Positions 34,140 through 41,530 of a DNA stretch of 47,018 nt are shown here, piece by piece. How positions within the stretch are numbered: position 1 is the first letter of the stretch; each line of letters begins with the position of its first letter. The stretch is from Pseudomonas sp. 102515. Lineage in GTDB: Bacteria; Pseudomonadota; Gammaproteobacteria; Pseudomonadales; Pseudomonadaceae. The stretch lies in the NCBI RefSeq assembly GCF_031085165.1, contig NZ_JAVHTY010000009.1, forward strand, positions 1-47,018, written 5' to 3'. The notes under the pieces were generated by a model that was not told the origin of the DNA, ran no database searches, and saw only the letters and a program-made list of their open reading frames with translations. The position numbers and the translations under genes were made by a program.

Positions 34140-34254
34140 GTGCAAAAGGGGTGCAGATGAGACGCAGGTAGAAGGCAGAAGAGGTGCAGATTGACTACAA
34201 TAGGGAGACAAGTAGCATGCAATAGAGATGCAACAAGGGTGCAGGTAGGGTGCA
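34140..34254. repeat. 11-bp-phased direct repeats upstream of stbA (stbDR-like)
   Basis: RTGCA-type cores start at 34140, 34151, 34162, 34173, 34184 and again at 34217, 34228, 34239, 34250. All are multiples of 11 bp apart; the two positions between the sets (34195, 34206) are degenerate. R388 has two sets of five 9-bp repeats with 2-bp spacers bound by StbA. On the minus strand the copy at 34228 reads TTGCATCTC, close to the R388 motif TTGCATCAT. Confidence 0.8.
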
Positions 34255-34256
34255 AA

Positions 34257-34733
34257 ATGGCAGGCAAGGACATTGAGGCAGCATTGATGGCTGTCGAACC
34301 AGAGACCAAGGCAGCAAAAATACGCCAGGTCATGCCGGTGATTGAAAGGCAGTTGAAGGCAGGGGTGACACGCAAGGCGATCCTGGAAGTGCTCAAAGCG
34401 CAGGGGATCGAGGTGAGCATGGACACGCTCAAGAGCTACCTATATCGGCACCGGAAAGCACAACGGGCGGATGCTGATCAGAAGCCAGCATTACCAGTTG
34501 GCCAACCTGAAAGCCAAGCGAAGCCAGTAGCCTCAGCACTAACAGACAGCTGCAGGGAATCAGAAGAGACGGGAGCTGTATCGTACGATACAGATGCAAA
34601 AACCGAGGCAGCTCCACAGGGCCATTTTGGACCTGCAGAACTCAGCAAGCTCATGAATCCCGGGGACGATCAGAACGCCCTGGATCTGGACAAATACGAA
34701 AGCGCAGCACGTAGCTCAAGGAAACGCAGATGA
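34257..34733 (+). CDS. stbA: StbA-like plasmid stability and regulator protein
   Basis: 158 residues from the ATG at 34257, which lies just after the repeat array. N-terminal helix-turn-helix region (IRQVMPVIERQLKAGVTRKA, VLKAQGIEVSMDTLKSYLYR) matches the StbA DNA-binding domain; the rest is polar and probably flexible. In R388 StbA binds the repeats upstream of its own gene, keeps the plasmid stable and limits transfer. The end overlaps stbB (ATGA). An 18-bp palindrome with a CGTACG centre lies inside the coding sequence at 34576-34593. Confidence 0.82.
   Translation: MAGKDIEAALMAVEPETKAAKIRQVMPVIERQLKAGVTRKAILEVLKAQGIEVSMDTLKSYLYRHRKAQRADADQKPALPVGQPESQAKPVASALTDSCRESEETGAVSYDTDAKTEAAPQGHFGPAELSKLMNPGDDQNALDLDKYESAARSSRKRR
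34576..34593. promoter_or_regulatory. CTGTATCGTACGATACAG palindrome inside stbA
   Basis: Perfect 18-bp palindrome within the stbA reading frame. The same sequence is the centre of a 26-bp palindrome upstream of the SprT-like gene (35873-35898). Confidence 0.65.
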
Positions 34734-35452
34734 GTAAAACAGTCATCGTCAACTTCACCGGAAACTCCGGCAAAACCACGCTATCGGACAACCTAATCTG
34801 GCCGCGGAATGGCGGACTACGGTTCGCAGTCGAGACCATCAACGCGGGCGCGGCTGATACTGCAGCCGAGATCGAGCGCTTGAAGGGCAAGCAGTTCGGC
34901 GAACTGTCGGAGGTGCTGCTGACCGAGGAAAACGTGGTGGTCGATGTGGGGGCATCGAACGTCGAAGACTTCTTCAAATTCATGGGCCAATACGACGGCT
35001 CCCACGAAGACATCGATTACTTCGTGATCCCAGCCGTACCGGAAAAGAAGCAGCAGGTGGACACGATCAACACGATCAAGACGCTCTCTGCCCTGGGCGT
35101 GCCGGCAAAGAAGATCCTGGTCGTCTTCAACAAGGTCCAGATCGAGGACGCCGACGATGTTCCGCAGACGTTCTCGGCGCTGTTCGGCTTCCATGAGGTG
35201 GAAAAGAAATTCACCCTCAAGCGGGATGCCGTGGTGTTCTCGAACGAGGTATTCGAGCGGCTGCGCGGGTTGAAAATGAACGTAGGCGAGGTGCTGGCCG
35301 ATACGACCGACTACCGCGAGAGCCTGCGCGCTGCGACCGATGAGGCCGACAAGGAGCATGCCAAGCGCATGATCTCGGCCCAGCGGCTGGCCAAGTCGGC
35401 CTGGCGCAACCTGGATCAGGTCTACGCGACCCTCTTCGGCAAGGGGAAGTAG
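34730..35452 (+). CDS. stbB: StbB-like ParA-family ATPase
   Basis: 240 residues. P-loop FTGNSGKTTLSDNL near residues 9-22, an altered form of the ParA KGGVGKT box, followed by VVVDVGASN and YFVIPAVPEKKQQVDTINTI. In R388 StbB is needed for conjugation and opposes StbA. The start overlaps the stbA stop. Confidence 0.85.
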   Translation: MSKTVIVNFTGNSGKTTLSDNLIWPRNGGLRFAVETINAGAADTAAEIERLKGKQFGELSEVLLTEENVVVDVGASNVEDFFKFMGQYDGSHEDIDYFVIPAVPEKKQQVDTINTIKTLSALGVPAKKILVVFNKVQIEDADDVPQTFSALFGFHEVEKKFTLKRDAVVFSNEVFERLRGLKMNVGEVLADTTDYRESLRAATDEADKEHAKRMISAQRLAKSAWRNLDQVYATLFGKGK

Positions 35453-35455
35453 CCC

Positions 35456-35842
35456 ATGGCCAAGGATCCGACCACGGCCCGGGAGGCGATGCTCGGGCAG
35501 ATGATGGATGACTTCGATGTCATCGTGCGTCGGCTTGAGGAAGTCGATGCCGCGTTGGCAGAGAAGATCAGCCAGGCTGTTCGAGACGCCGCCGGCAAGG
35601 CCCTTTTGCAGTCGCAGATGAACTTCGAGTCGATGATGAGCGAGCAGCGCAATGCCCTGGTACAGGCCGGGCGCGAGGCGGCGGCAAGGATCGGCAACGA
35701 GATCAACCGCAGCACGGCTAGCCTGGTCACGGCACAGGCCGAGCGCCGCGCCGTTGGCTTCTCGGCGCTGTTGCTGGCCGTAGGCGCAGCGCTGGGCGCG
35801 GCCCTGATGTTCATTGCCGTGCGTGGCGGATACTTGGGTTGA
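35456..35842 (+). CDS. stbC: StbC-like membrane protein
   Basis: 128 residues. Long charged helices (about 10-95, LEEVDAALAEKISQAVRDAA) and one C-terminal membrane segment (FSALLLAVGAALGAALMFIA). Position three bases after stbB matches R388 stbC, whose role is unclear. A terminator-like hairpin follows directly. Confidence 0.75.
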   Translation: MAKDPTTAREAMLGQMMDDFDVIVRRLEEVDAALAEKISQAVRDAAGKALLQSQMNFESMMSEQRNALVQAGREAAARIGNEINRSTASLVTAQAERRAVGFSALLLAVGAALGAALMFIAVRGGYLG

Positions 35843-35845
35843 AGT

Positions 35846-35868
35846 AGGGGGATCCACCCCCTTTTTTC
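35846..35868 (+). terminator. Terminator after stbC
   Basis: GGGGG-ATCCA-CCCCC followed by CTTTTTT-type tract. It ends the stbABC unit. Confidence 0.7.
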
Positions 35869-35872
35869 GTGT

Positions 35873-35898
35873 GTGTCTGTATCGTACGATACAGACAC
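35873..35898. promoter_or_regulatory. 26-bp palindrome with CTGTATCGTACGATACAG centre
   Basis: The 18-bp centre at 35877-35894 is extended by GTGT/ACAC on each side; a further half-site CTGTATCGTT follows near 35903. It lies upstream of the SprT-like gene and downstream of the stbC terminator, so it is well placed as an operator. Confidence 0.7.
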
Positions 35899-35950
35899 CA
35901 AACTGTATCGTTCACCCTACCTCCCGCGCATGAGTATTCAACCCGGGTGG

Positions 35951-35966
35951 TTCTCGCATGCGAGAA
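35951..35966. promoter_or_regulatory. TTCTCGCATGCGAGAA palindrome before the SprT-like gene
   Basis: Exact copy; its right end forms part of the AAAGGAGG ribosome site of the gene starting at 35977. Confidence 0.8.
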
Positions 35967-35976
35967 AGGAGGCCCC

Positions 35977-36774
35977 ATGGCCGGCACGGCAAGTCAGCTG
36001 CTGTACGACGAAATCGAAGCGGCCTATGACTGGTTCAATGAGCGGCTGTATGACGGAAAGCTGCCAGGCTGCATCTTCACGCTGCAGCGCAAGGCGAACA
36101 CATTCGGGTACTACTCGGAATCTCGCTTTCTGCGCCGAAACGGCACCGGCAAGAGCGATGAGATCGCGCTCAACTGCGCGTATTTCGCCCATCGCAGCAT
36201 CAAGAAAACGCTCTCCACACTGGTGCATGAGCAAGTTCACCAGTGGCAGGCCCACTTCGGTAAACGCTCTCGCGGCGGATATCACAATGCCGAGTGGGCG
36301 GACAAAATGGAGTCCATCGGGCTCATGCCGTCCGACACGGGTGAACCTGGTGGTCGCCGTTGCGGCCAGCAGATGACGCACTACATCATCGAGGGCGGCC
36401 CCTTCGATTTGGCCTGTGATGAGCTGATTGAAAGCGGGGCGATGCTGTCGTGGATCGATGTCGTCACCCAGCGCGTCCCCATGTCGGCAACCCAGCTCTT
36501 TGGTCCAGGCGGCGAGCCTGTGCCCCAGCCAGAAGACCCGACGATTGATATTCCGGCGCTCACGACTGCCGGCCTGATCCAACCGTCTTCCAGGCCCGAG
36601 GATCCGAAGAACAAGCGCAAATACACCTGCCCGAGCTGCCACCTGAATGTGTGGGGAAAACCGGGACTGAGTGGGAAGCTGCAGTGTGTCGAATGCGAAG
36701 TCCGGTTTGTCGAACCCAGCGAGTTGGTTGAAGTGCCCCTCGACGATGACGATCAGCCGGACGCGGACGACTGA
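35977..36774 (+). CDS. SprT-like zinc metalloprotease
   Basis: 265 residues from the ATG at 35977 with AAAGGAGG upstream. The SprT domain (about 8-130) has IYDEI-type start helix, the zinc-binding HEQVHQWQ (HExxH) near residue 88, and GGYHNAEWADKMESIGL with a third likely ligand. A C-terminal zinc ribbon has CPSCHLNVW and CVECEV. SprT/Spartan proteins degrade proteins covalently fixed to DNA or act in DNA repair; the plasmid members are not well studied. It is next to stbABC, early in the transferred strand, where a relaxase-DNA adduct is a possible substrate (inference). Confidence 0.82.
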   Translation: MAGTASQLLYDEIEAAYDWFNERLYDGKLPGCIFTLQRKANTFGYYSESRFLRRNGTGKSDEIALNCAYFAHRSIKKTLSTLVHEQVHQWQAHFGKRSRGGYHNAEWADKMESIGLMPSDTGEPGGRRCGQQMTHYIIEGGPFDLACDELIESGAMLSWIDVVTQRVPMSATQLFGPGGEPVPQPEDPTIDIPALTTAGLIQPSSRPEDPKNKRKYTCPSCHLNVWGKPGLSGKLQCVECEVRFVEPSELVEVPLDDDDQPDADD

Positions 36775-37146
36775 AACGCGCGTCCGCCGTCAGAATCTTT
36801 CGCCGTGCGGATCCAAGGGTGCAGCCCTTGGTCGCCGAAGGCTTCTTCTCCGCTGCAGCGGCTCCACGGAAAAAATCGGCCAGTGAGCGAGGCCCCAGCA
36901 AGGGCCAGTAGCGAGCGGTGCCGTTGTCCACGGGCCAGGCGCGCTCCATCGCCTGGGCGGTGGGCAACGGCAGGGCGATTTCCTCGGCCAGGCCTCGATG
37001 CTCGATTGGAGCCGCTGCAGCGACTGGCCCGCCAGGGGTAGCCGCTATCGCACTTGATTACTCGGGAATGCGAGAGAGTCGATCCGGCCGTGAGGCCGGA
37101 AAATGGATGATTTCCTGTGCCGTACGATAGAAAACGCCCAAGTCGA
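36775..37146. other. Non-coding stretch with hairpins
   Basis: CCAAGGGTGCAGCCCTTGG (36813-36831) and CGGCC-GTGA-GGCCG (about 37085-37099) are self-complementary. TGTGCCGTACGATAGAAA at 37116-37133 recurs at 37592-37609 on the far side of the tandem repeat. Open frames here run through repeats and are not credible genes. Confidence 0.5.
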
Positions 37147-37531
37147 GTGAGATCCGAGCCCCTGGGCGAGGCTGGCCACCCTCGATCTTGCGCAGCGGCG
37201 CTGATCTGCCCGGGCCTGGTCAGCAGCTGCTGGCCAGCCTGGCGCGCAGCGTGAGATCCGAGCCCCTGGGCGAGGCTGGCCATCCTCGATTTCGCGCAGC
37301 GGCGCCTATCTGCCCGGGCCTGGTCAGCAGCAGCTGGCCAGCCCGGCGCGCAGCGTGAGATCCGAGCCCTGGGCGAGGCTGGCCACCCTCGATCTCGCGC
37401 AGCGGCGCCGATCTGCCCGGGCCTGGTCAGCGGCAGCTGGTCAGGCCGGCGCGCAGCGTGAGATCCGAGCCCCTGGGCGAGGCTGGCCACCCTCGATTTC
37501 ACGCAGCGGCGCCGATCTGCCCGGGCCAACT
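37147..37531. repeat. Four tandem copies of a 104-bp repeat
   Basis: Units begin with GTGAGATCCGAGCCC at 37147, 37251, 37355 and 37458; the periods are 104, 104 and 103 bp. The fourth copy stops after GCCCGGGCC, near 37530. The units are over 90% alike by eye and very G+C-rich, with CTGGGCGAGGCTGGCC and GCGCAGCGGCGC palindromic parts. The period is not a multiple of three, so the repeats are not built to encode protein. They are flanked by direct repeats of TGTGCCGTACGATAGAAA. Confidence 0.9.
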
Positions 37532-37608
37532 GGTGGCGTCACCTGGTATCCCTGGTGGTGAGGTGGATCATCCTGCAAACAACGGATTCCGTGTGCCGTA
37601 CGATAGAA

Positions 37609-37735
37609 AGCAAGCGGAGCGCGCAGGCCGAAGGCCGGAGGCGTGAGGATGGAAGCCCGAAGGGCCAAGACCCGGCGCGCTCTTTGCCGGGGCTTGGTTC
37701 ACGACAGCCGACCCCCGAAGGGGGCACGCCCGGAA
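37609..37735. repeat. Partial third copy of the 476-bp repeat
   Basis: Matches bases 158-281, including GAGGATGGAAGCCCG and TTGCCGGGGCTTGGTTCACG, with several substitutions and a few short indels. Only the last quarter of the repeat is present. Spacer continues to 37784 without a gene. Confidence 0.85.
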
Positions 37736-37784
37736 GCGGGGCCAGGATCGCAGGCGTTGCAACGTGATTGCTGGCGTTGAAGCC

Positions 37785-38177
37785 TTACAGCTCAATGCCG
37801 GTGTGTTTTTCGATCTGCTTCTTCGCGAAACCCTTCGCCAACTGACCCAAAAGCTCCAGTGTGAAGGCACCAGCTTTTTTCGCGCCGTCTCGGGTCATTG
37901 CCCATACCTCCTCGTCTCTGACCGAATCAACGAAATCGTGGCCTTCGCCGGTGAGAGCGCGGAAGTAAAAAAATCCGAACGTGGGGCGGGATCCTCCGGT
38001 ATCAATCCATCGATTTTCGACAATCAGCATGTAGTGATACTCGACTTGCTCAGGCGTATAGCCTTCGATTGGAAAGTCTTCCCCGATGTGAGGCGAGCTG
38101 ATTATGGCGCCGGGGGATTTGTCCCAATCCTCCAGTTTCAACATGATCACGCGAATCAAATCCATATCTCTGCGCAT
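37785..38177 (-). CDS. DUF2513-like protein
   Basis: 130 residues, start at 38177 with AGGAGG upstream. RRDMDLIRVIMLKLEDWD, EQVEYHYMLIVENRWID and LTGEGHDFVDSVRDEEVWAM follow the DUF2513 pattern, a small winged-helix-like family of unknown role in phages and plasmids. Last gene of the unit that starts at 39832. Confidence 0.7.
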   Translation of the reverse strand: MRRDMDLIRVIMLKLEDWDKSPGAIISSPHIGEDFPIEGYTPEQVEYHYMLIVENRWIDTGGSRPTFGFFYFRALTGEGHDFVDSVRDEEVWAMTRDGAKKAGAFTLELLGQLAKGFAKKQIEKHTGIEL

Positions 38178-38189
38178 GGTCAGATCCTC

Positions 38190-38501
38190 CTAGACGTTCG
38201 GCGCCTTGGGCTGCGGGTAGGGCTTGGCCATCTCCCTGACCTGCTCGGCCAGCTCGGGGGGCAGCCACACCAGAACCGGAATGAGTTCGCTCGCGCCCTG
38301 CTCTTCCAGGATCGAGCGCACCCGCTTGACGGCGGCATGCGCGTTTTGCCGGGAAATGCCACGGGCGGTGGCCACGTCCTGAATCCGCTGGCCGTCCACC
38401 AGCACGGCTTTGGCTATCTCGACGGTCGCGATGGCCAGGCGCCGGGACGCGAAAACGGGCGCGATCTCCTTCCACTGCTCTTCGGTGTAAATCGGCTGCA
38501 T
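38190..38501 (-). CDS. KorA/TrfB-like DNA-binding protein (second copy type)
   Basis: 103 residues. RLAIATVEIAKAVLVDGQRI and QDVATARGISRQNAHAAVKR form the TrfB/KorA helix-turn-helix. It differs clearly from the KorA-like protein at 12516-12866. A regulator inside the leading region recalls the ArdK-type control of the pKM101 leading-region genes; the four promoter repeats around it are candidate targets. Confidence 0.7.
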   Translation of the reverse strand: MQPIYTEEQWKEIAPVFASRRLAIATVEIAKAVLVDGQRIQDVATARGISRQNAHAAVKRVRSILEEQGASELIPVLVWLPPELAEQVREMAKPYPQPKAPNV

Positions 38502-38519
38502 TCAGTCGGTTCCTTGGGG

Positions 38520-38948
38520 TCAGTTATCGATCAGCCGCGGCTGATCTCGCCGTATACGTTGCCATATCTCGGCATGGGTGATGGTGGGCAAGGCAAGAAA
38601 CGACCAGTATTGCCCTTTTGCACGGGCGTACACGCGCACCAGGTCGCCGATTTCTCGGCCCTGCAGGATGAAACTGTCGCCGGCGTCGCCGGCGTGGAAG
38701 TCGAGCACTTGGCCCCGGCTGAGCGCGTAGTCGTAGCGCGATTCGGTGACACGCTGCGGTCGCGTTCCGTGGGCGTTCTCCTGGGCCTGCAGGAACTCCG
38801 CTTCGTCGCCCAGTACCGCGCCTGGGTGCCTCACTCGGATCTCCTGCAGCATGAGCCAGCTGCAACGTGCGGCCCACGCATTCGGCGCGATTTCGCGGGC
38901 GTAGTCGATGATGGCGGTCTGTCCGGGTACATAGAAAACTTTTTGCAT
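38520..38948 (-). CDS. Hypothetical leading-region protein
   Basis: 142 residues from the ATG at 38948, with GGGAGA upstream at a long spacing. Soluble, with VFYVPGQTAIIDYAREIAPN near the start and a beta-rich middle (GQVLDFHAGDAGDSFILQGR). No family recognised. It lies between the DUF932 gene and the KorA-like gene in one unit. Confidence 0.55.
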   Translation of the reverse strand: MQKVFYVPGQTAIIDYAREIAPNAWAARCSWLMLQEIRVRHPGAVLGDEAEFLQAQENAHGTRPQRVTESRYDYALSRGQVLDFHAGDAGDSFILQGREIGDLVRVYARAKGQYWSFLALPTITHAEIWQRIRRDQPRLIDN

Positions 38949-39004
38949 GGCGGCGCTCTCCCTACATGAGGAAGACCGGGCGCACTGCGCCCGGTCGGTT
39001 GCGA

Positions 39005-39832
39005 TTACGCGGCTTGGCGCAGGTGCTGGGCCAGTACCCACAGGGCGCGGTTGAGCTTCACGTCCTGATCAATGCCGGTGACGGCGCGGGTAGTGGCGCG
39101 GCGGCCTTGCTTGGTGCGACCTCGCAGCCCGCCCTTGATGGTGTTTTCCTGTACGCGGTTGAAGGTGGACCAAAGGTCGCTGGCTGCATCCTCGCGGCGA
39201 CGCGGGGCCAGCAGCTGGCTGGCAGTGACCGGCGCCGGTCCCTCGGCGGGATCGTAGCGGTAGGCCAGGGCCGCTTCGGCGAAGGCGTGCTGCAGGTCGC
39301 CGCCCAGCTGGACCTCCTTCATGGTCTCGCGCTGATCCTCGATCAGTGCGAACTGATTCAGCACTTCATAGGCGCCTTCGATGACCTCGCCGATGACGTT
39401 ATGGCGCCCGCTGTGACGGACCTTCTGATCCATCGCCGCATCGCCCAGTACCAGGCCATTCGCGCAGACGAAGCGGAAGCAGCCGCCCATCATCTGATAG
39501 CTGCTGGTGCCGTCGTGGCTGTTCAGCAGAATGATTTCGTTCGCCTCCTTGGCCACGATGGTGTTTGCGTGGCGCAGGCGGATCATGTGCTTGGTGTGCT
39601 CGCGCTTGCCGCTGTTGCGGACGCGGGTCTGGCAAGCCATGAACGGCATGAACCCTTCGCCGCGGAGCGCTTCGAGTACGTCAACGGTGGGAATGTAGCG
39701 GTAGCGATCGGAGCGGCTTTCGTGCGCTTCCTCGGCAAAGATCGAGGGGGCCACGGTGGCGATTTCCTCATTCGAGAGCGGACGATCACCACGGATCATG
39801 CAGGGGTTACGGAAGTTGCTGGATAGACGCAT
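39005..39832 (-). CDS. DUF932 family protein
   Basis: 275 residues. YIPTVDVLEALRGEGFMPFM, KHMIRLRHANTIV, EIILLNSHDGTSSYQMMGGC and FRFVCANGLVLGD are the marks of DUF932 (phage/plasmid-like TIGR03299 relatives). The function is unknown; members are common in plasmid leading regions and phages. It is first gene of the unit driven by the promoter at 39914-39942, and the CGGCAA-loop RNA element lies in its leader. Confidence 0.75.
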   Translation of the reverse strand: MRLSSNFRNPCMIRGDRPLSNEEIATVAPSIFAEEAHESRSDRYRYIPTVDVLEALRGEGFMPFMACQTRVRNSGKREHTKHMIRLRHANTIVAKEANEIILLNSHDGTSSYQMMGGCFRFVCANGLVLGDAAMDQKVRHSGRHNVIGEVIEGAYEVLNQFALIEDQRETMKEVQLGGDLQHAFAEAALAYRYDPAEGPAPVTASQLLAPRRREDAASDLWSTFNRVQENTIKGGLRGRTKQGRRATTRAVTGIDQDVKLNRALWVLAQHLRQAA

Positions 39833-39964
39833 TGTGAATCTCCTTCGCGATGTGCCCGGAGCGGTTGCCGCCGCTGGTTCCAGGCTGTCGAGCGGGATTG
39901 CTTCGACGGGATTAGTATCGCAAAAGGACGCGCCTAAGTCAACTATTAGTCAAATCCAATTTTA
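39833..39964 (-). promoter_or_regulatory. Leading-region promoter-leader repeat A
   Basis: Reading on minus: TTGACT (39942-39937), 17-bp spacer, GATACT (39919-39914), a GTCGA/TCGAC hairpin at the transcript start, then the CGGCAA-loop structure (39884-39855) and GCGAAGGAG before the ATG. Upstream TTTGACTAATAGTTGAC is shared with the other copies. The spacer bases differ between copies, while -35, -10 and structures are kept. Confidence 0.85.
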
Positions 39965-40026
39965 CCATTTATCAGATATAGAAAGACCCGGTTTCCCGGG
40001 CCTCGTCTGACTGGGTTTCGACTGCC

Positions 40027-40419
40027 TTAGTCGAGATCGCCGCAACCACGCGGGCAGCAATCGAAGTCCAGGCCGTGGCAGCAAATGCCCACAGCGGCGT
40101 TTTCCTGCAGTAGTTCTTCAACCTCCCTGGGAGACATATAGCCGTATGCCTCGCGGGCATACTCGAACGCGGGTGCCACCCCGTCCGCATGTTCGTCTGT
40201 GCCGAACTCGTCGTTCATGCTGGAGCAAAAGGCTTGGTGAACCATCCCGTCATAGGTAGGGAAACGCTCGCAAGCTGCGCCGTACAGAGCCTCTACTCTG
40301 CGCTCCAGCGCCTCAATGCCGCTGACTCCTGGCCAGATTTTCCGGGCGAATCCCAAGAGATCGCCGGCAGTGAGCCAGTTGCTGACGCTGCTGATTGGAG
40401 CCTGGGCAGTGATAGTCAT
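40027..40419 (-). CDS. Hypothetical protein with Cys-rich tail (CcgAII-like?)
   Basis: 130 residues. Soluble and acidic, with YGYMSPREVEELLQENAAVG and a C-terminal cluster GICCHGLDFDCCPRGCGDLD (five Cys and a His) that could bind a metal. From memory, small IncN leading-region proteins such as CcgAII have a similar Cys-Pro-x-Gly-Cys ending; I am not sure of homology. Single-gene unit behind promoter-leader copy B. Confidence 0.6.
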   Translation of the reverse strand: MTITAQAPISSVSNWLTAGDLLGFARKIWPGVSGIEALERRVEALYGAACERFPTYDGMVHQAFCSSMNDEFGTDEHADGVAPAFEYAREAYGYMSPREVEELLQENAAVGICCHGLDFDCCPRGCGDLD

Positions 40420-40556
40420 GTGAATCTCCTTCGCGATTTGCCCGGAGCGGTTGCCGCCGCTGGTTCCAGGCTGTCGAGCGGGATTGCTTCGACAGACTCA
40501 GTATCGCAAAGGGCTGATTCTGTGTCAACTATTAGTCAAATCCGATTGTACTAATT
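40420..40556 (-). promoter_or_regulatory. Leading-region promoter-leader repeat B
   Basis: TTGACA (40528-40523), 17-bp spacer, GATACT (40505-40500), CTGTCGA/TCGACAG hairpin, CGGCAA-loop structure at 40470-40441, then GCGAAGGAG. A TTCTCGC palindrome variant lies just upstream at 40561. Confidence 0.85.
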
Positions 40557-40560
40557 ATGT

Positions 40561-40576
40561 TTCTCGCACGCGAGAA
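40561..40576. promoter_or_regulatory. TTCTCGCACGCGAGAA palindrome
   Basis: Both arms intact, centre AC. It lies upstream of the promoter of repeat B, in the same place relative to the promoter as the copy at 46019 has to repeat D. Confidence 0.75.
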
Positions 40577-40608
40577 TTTGGACTCCAAGGTTGCAGCTTG
40601 CGCGCTCT

Positions 40609-41084
40609 GCCGATCTGCTTTAATGCCGAGGTTTGGGCGCGGGAAACAAACGCTTTTCAGCAGCGACCGCGTAGCGGTTGCCTCCTTGCTCTTGGGAATG
40701 GAGTCACCCCCCTGCTCGGAGGATCTGCTCGGCAGCCATCGGTAGGACGCGGTAAGCCCGGACTATCCAGAGACAGGCCGCGTGCAAGGGGTCGTGGAAT
40801 ACCGCAGGGCGCTCGCGACCGAGGATATGCCGCGAAAGCCCCTTGCAGGCAAGGACTGGCGGCGGATAGGCCATTGGGGCGTCCGCTTCCTGCCGATGGC
40901 AGCTGAGCCCGCACAGGGGTAGGCCGGAACGACCGGCAAGCGGAGCGCGCAGGCCAGGGGCCGGAGACGTGAGGATGGAAGCCCGCAGGGCCGAGACCCG
41001 GCGCGCTCTTTGCCGGGGCTTGGTTCACGACAGCCGTCCCCCGGAGGGGGCACGCAAAGCCCTGGATCCTCCACGGCTGAGGTG
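40609..41084. repeat. 476-bp long repeat, intact copy 1
   Basis: Matches 46736-46907 joined to 1-304 over its whole length without gaps. Internal pairings include GCAAGGGG with CCCCTTGC, GGTCG with CGACC, CTGCC-GAT-GGCAG (intact here, weakened in the other copy), GCCGG-AACGA-CCGGC and CCCCC-GGA-GGGGG. No gene with a ribosome site fits. It may be a structured RNA gene, or DNA used for recombination. Confidence 0.92.
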
Positions 41085-41103
41085 CCACAGATTGAAGGCT
41101 GAT

Positions 41104-41307
41104 TCAGGCCGAGCGCAGCTTCGGAAACTCGTTGGCCAGCGTCGGGCGGTCCGACCTCATCATGCTCCGGATGCCCCTTTCGAGATCATCCCGGCTAAGG
41201 CCCCACGATATCGCCAAGGCCCCTCGGATCTCCTCAACGGTAGCCGTCCGCAGCCAGGCCAAAACGTCTTGGTAGGGCTGGCCGCGTCCCTCGTTTCTGT
41301 CGTCCAT
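41104..41307 (-). CDS. Small hypothetical leading-region protein
   Basis: 67 residues, highly charged, mostly helical (QDVLAWLRTATVEEIRGALA). No family recognised. It ends the unit that starts at 43588, nine bases after the previous gene. Confidence 0.5.
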   Translation of the reverse strand: MDDRNEGRGQPYQDVLAWLRTATVEEIRGALAISWGLSRDDLERGIRSMMRSDRPTLANEFPKLRSA

Positions 41308-41316
41308 GTCGAATCC

Positions 41317-41529
41317 TTAAATGTCCTTATCGTCGTCGTCCCCGCACAGCGAGCGGCACTGCTCTGCGCGGCGTAGCAAGTCGTCGCCATCCTCGGCGCA
41401 GAGGGAGGCAGCACCCTCGTACAACTCTGCTGCTGAATACCATTCTTTGCGTTGCTCGGCCAACCGTGCAGCTTCGTGAAGGGCCAGGCTAGAGCGTTGG
41501 GCTTTACTCAAGGTGAGGTCGCGGAACAT
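41317..41529 (-). CDS. Small hypothetical leading-region protein
   Basis: 70 residues from the ATG at 41529, directly after GCGAAGGAG and the CGGCAA-loop element. Helical with LALHEAARLAEQRKEWYSAA, an acidic tail and three Cys. No family recognised. The presence of the shared RNA element confirms it as a real gene of the regulon. Confidence 0.6.
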   Translation of the reverse strand: MFRDLTLSKAQRSSLALHEAARLAEQRKEWYSAAELYEGAASLCAEDGDDLLRRAEQCRSLCGDDDDKDI

Positions 41530-41530
41530 G

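Noticed and set aside
36753-37529. A 258-codon open frame on minus with repeated peptides
   Set aside because: It runs through the 104-bp tandem array. The period is not a multiple of three, no ribosome site is seen and the composition is Arg/Ala/Gly-rich by chance of G+C content.
37147-37531. CRISPR array
   Set aside because: The units are head-to-tail copies of 104 bp without unique spacers, and no cas gene is present.
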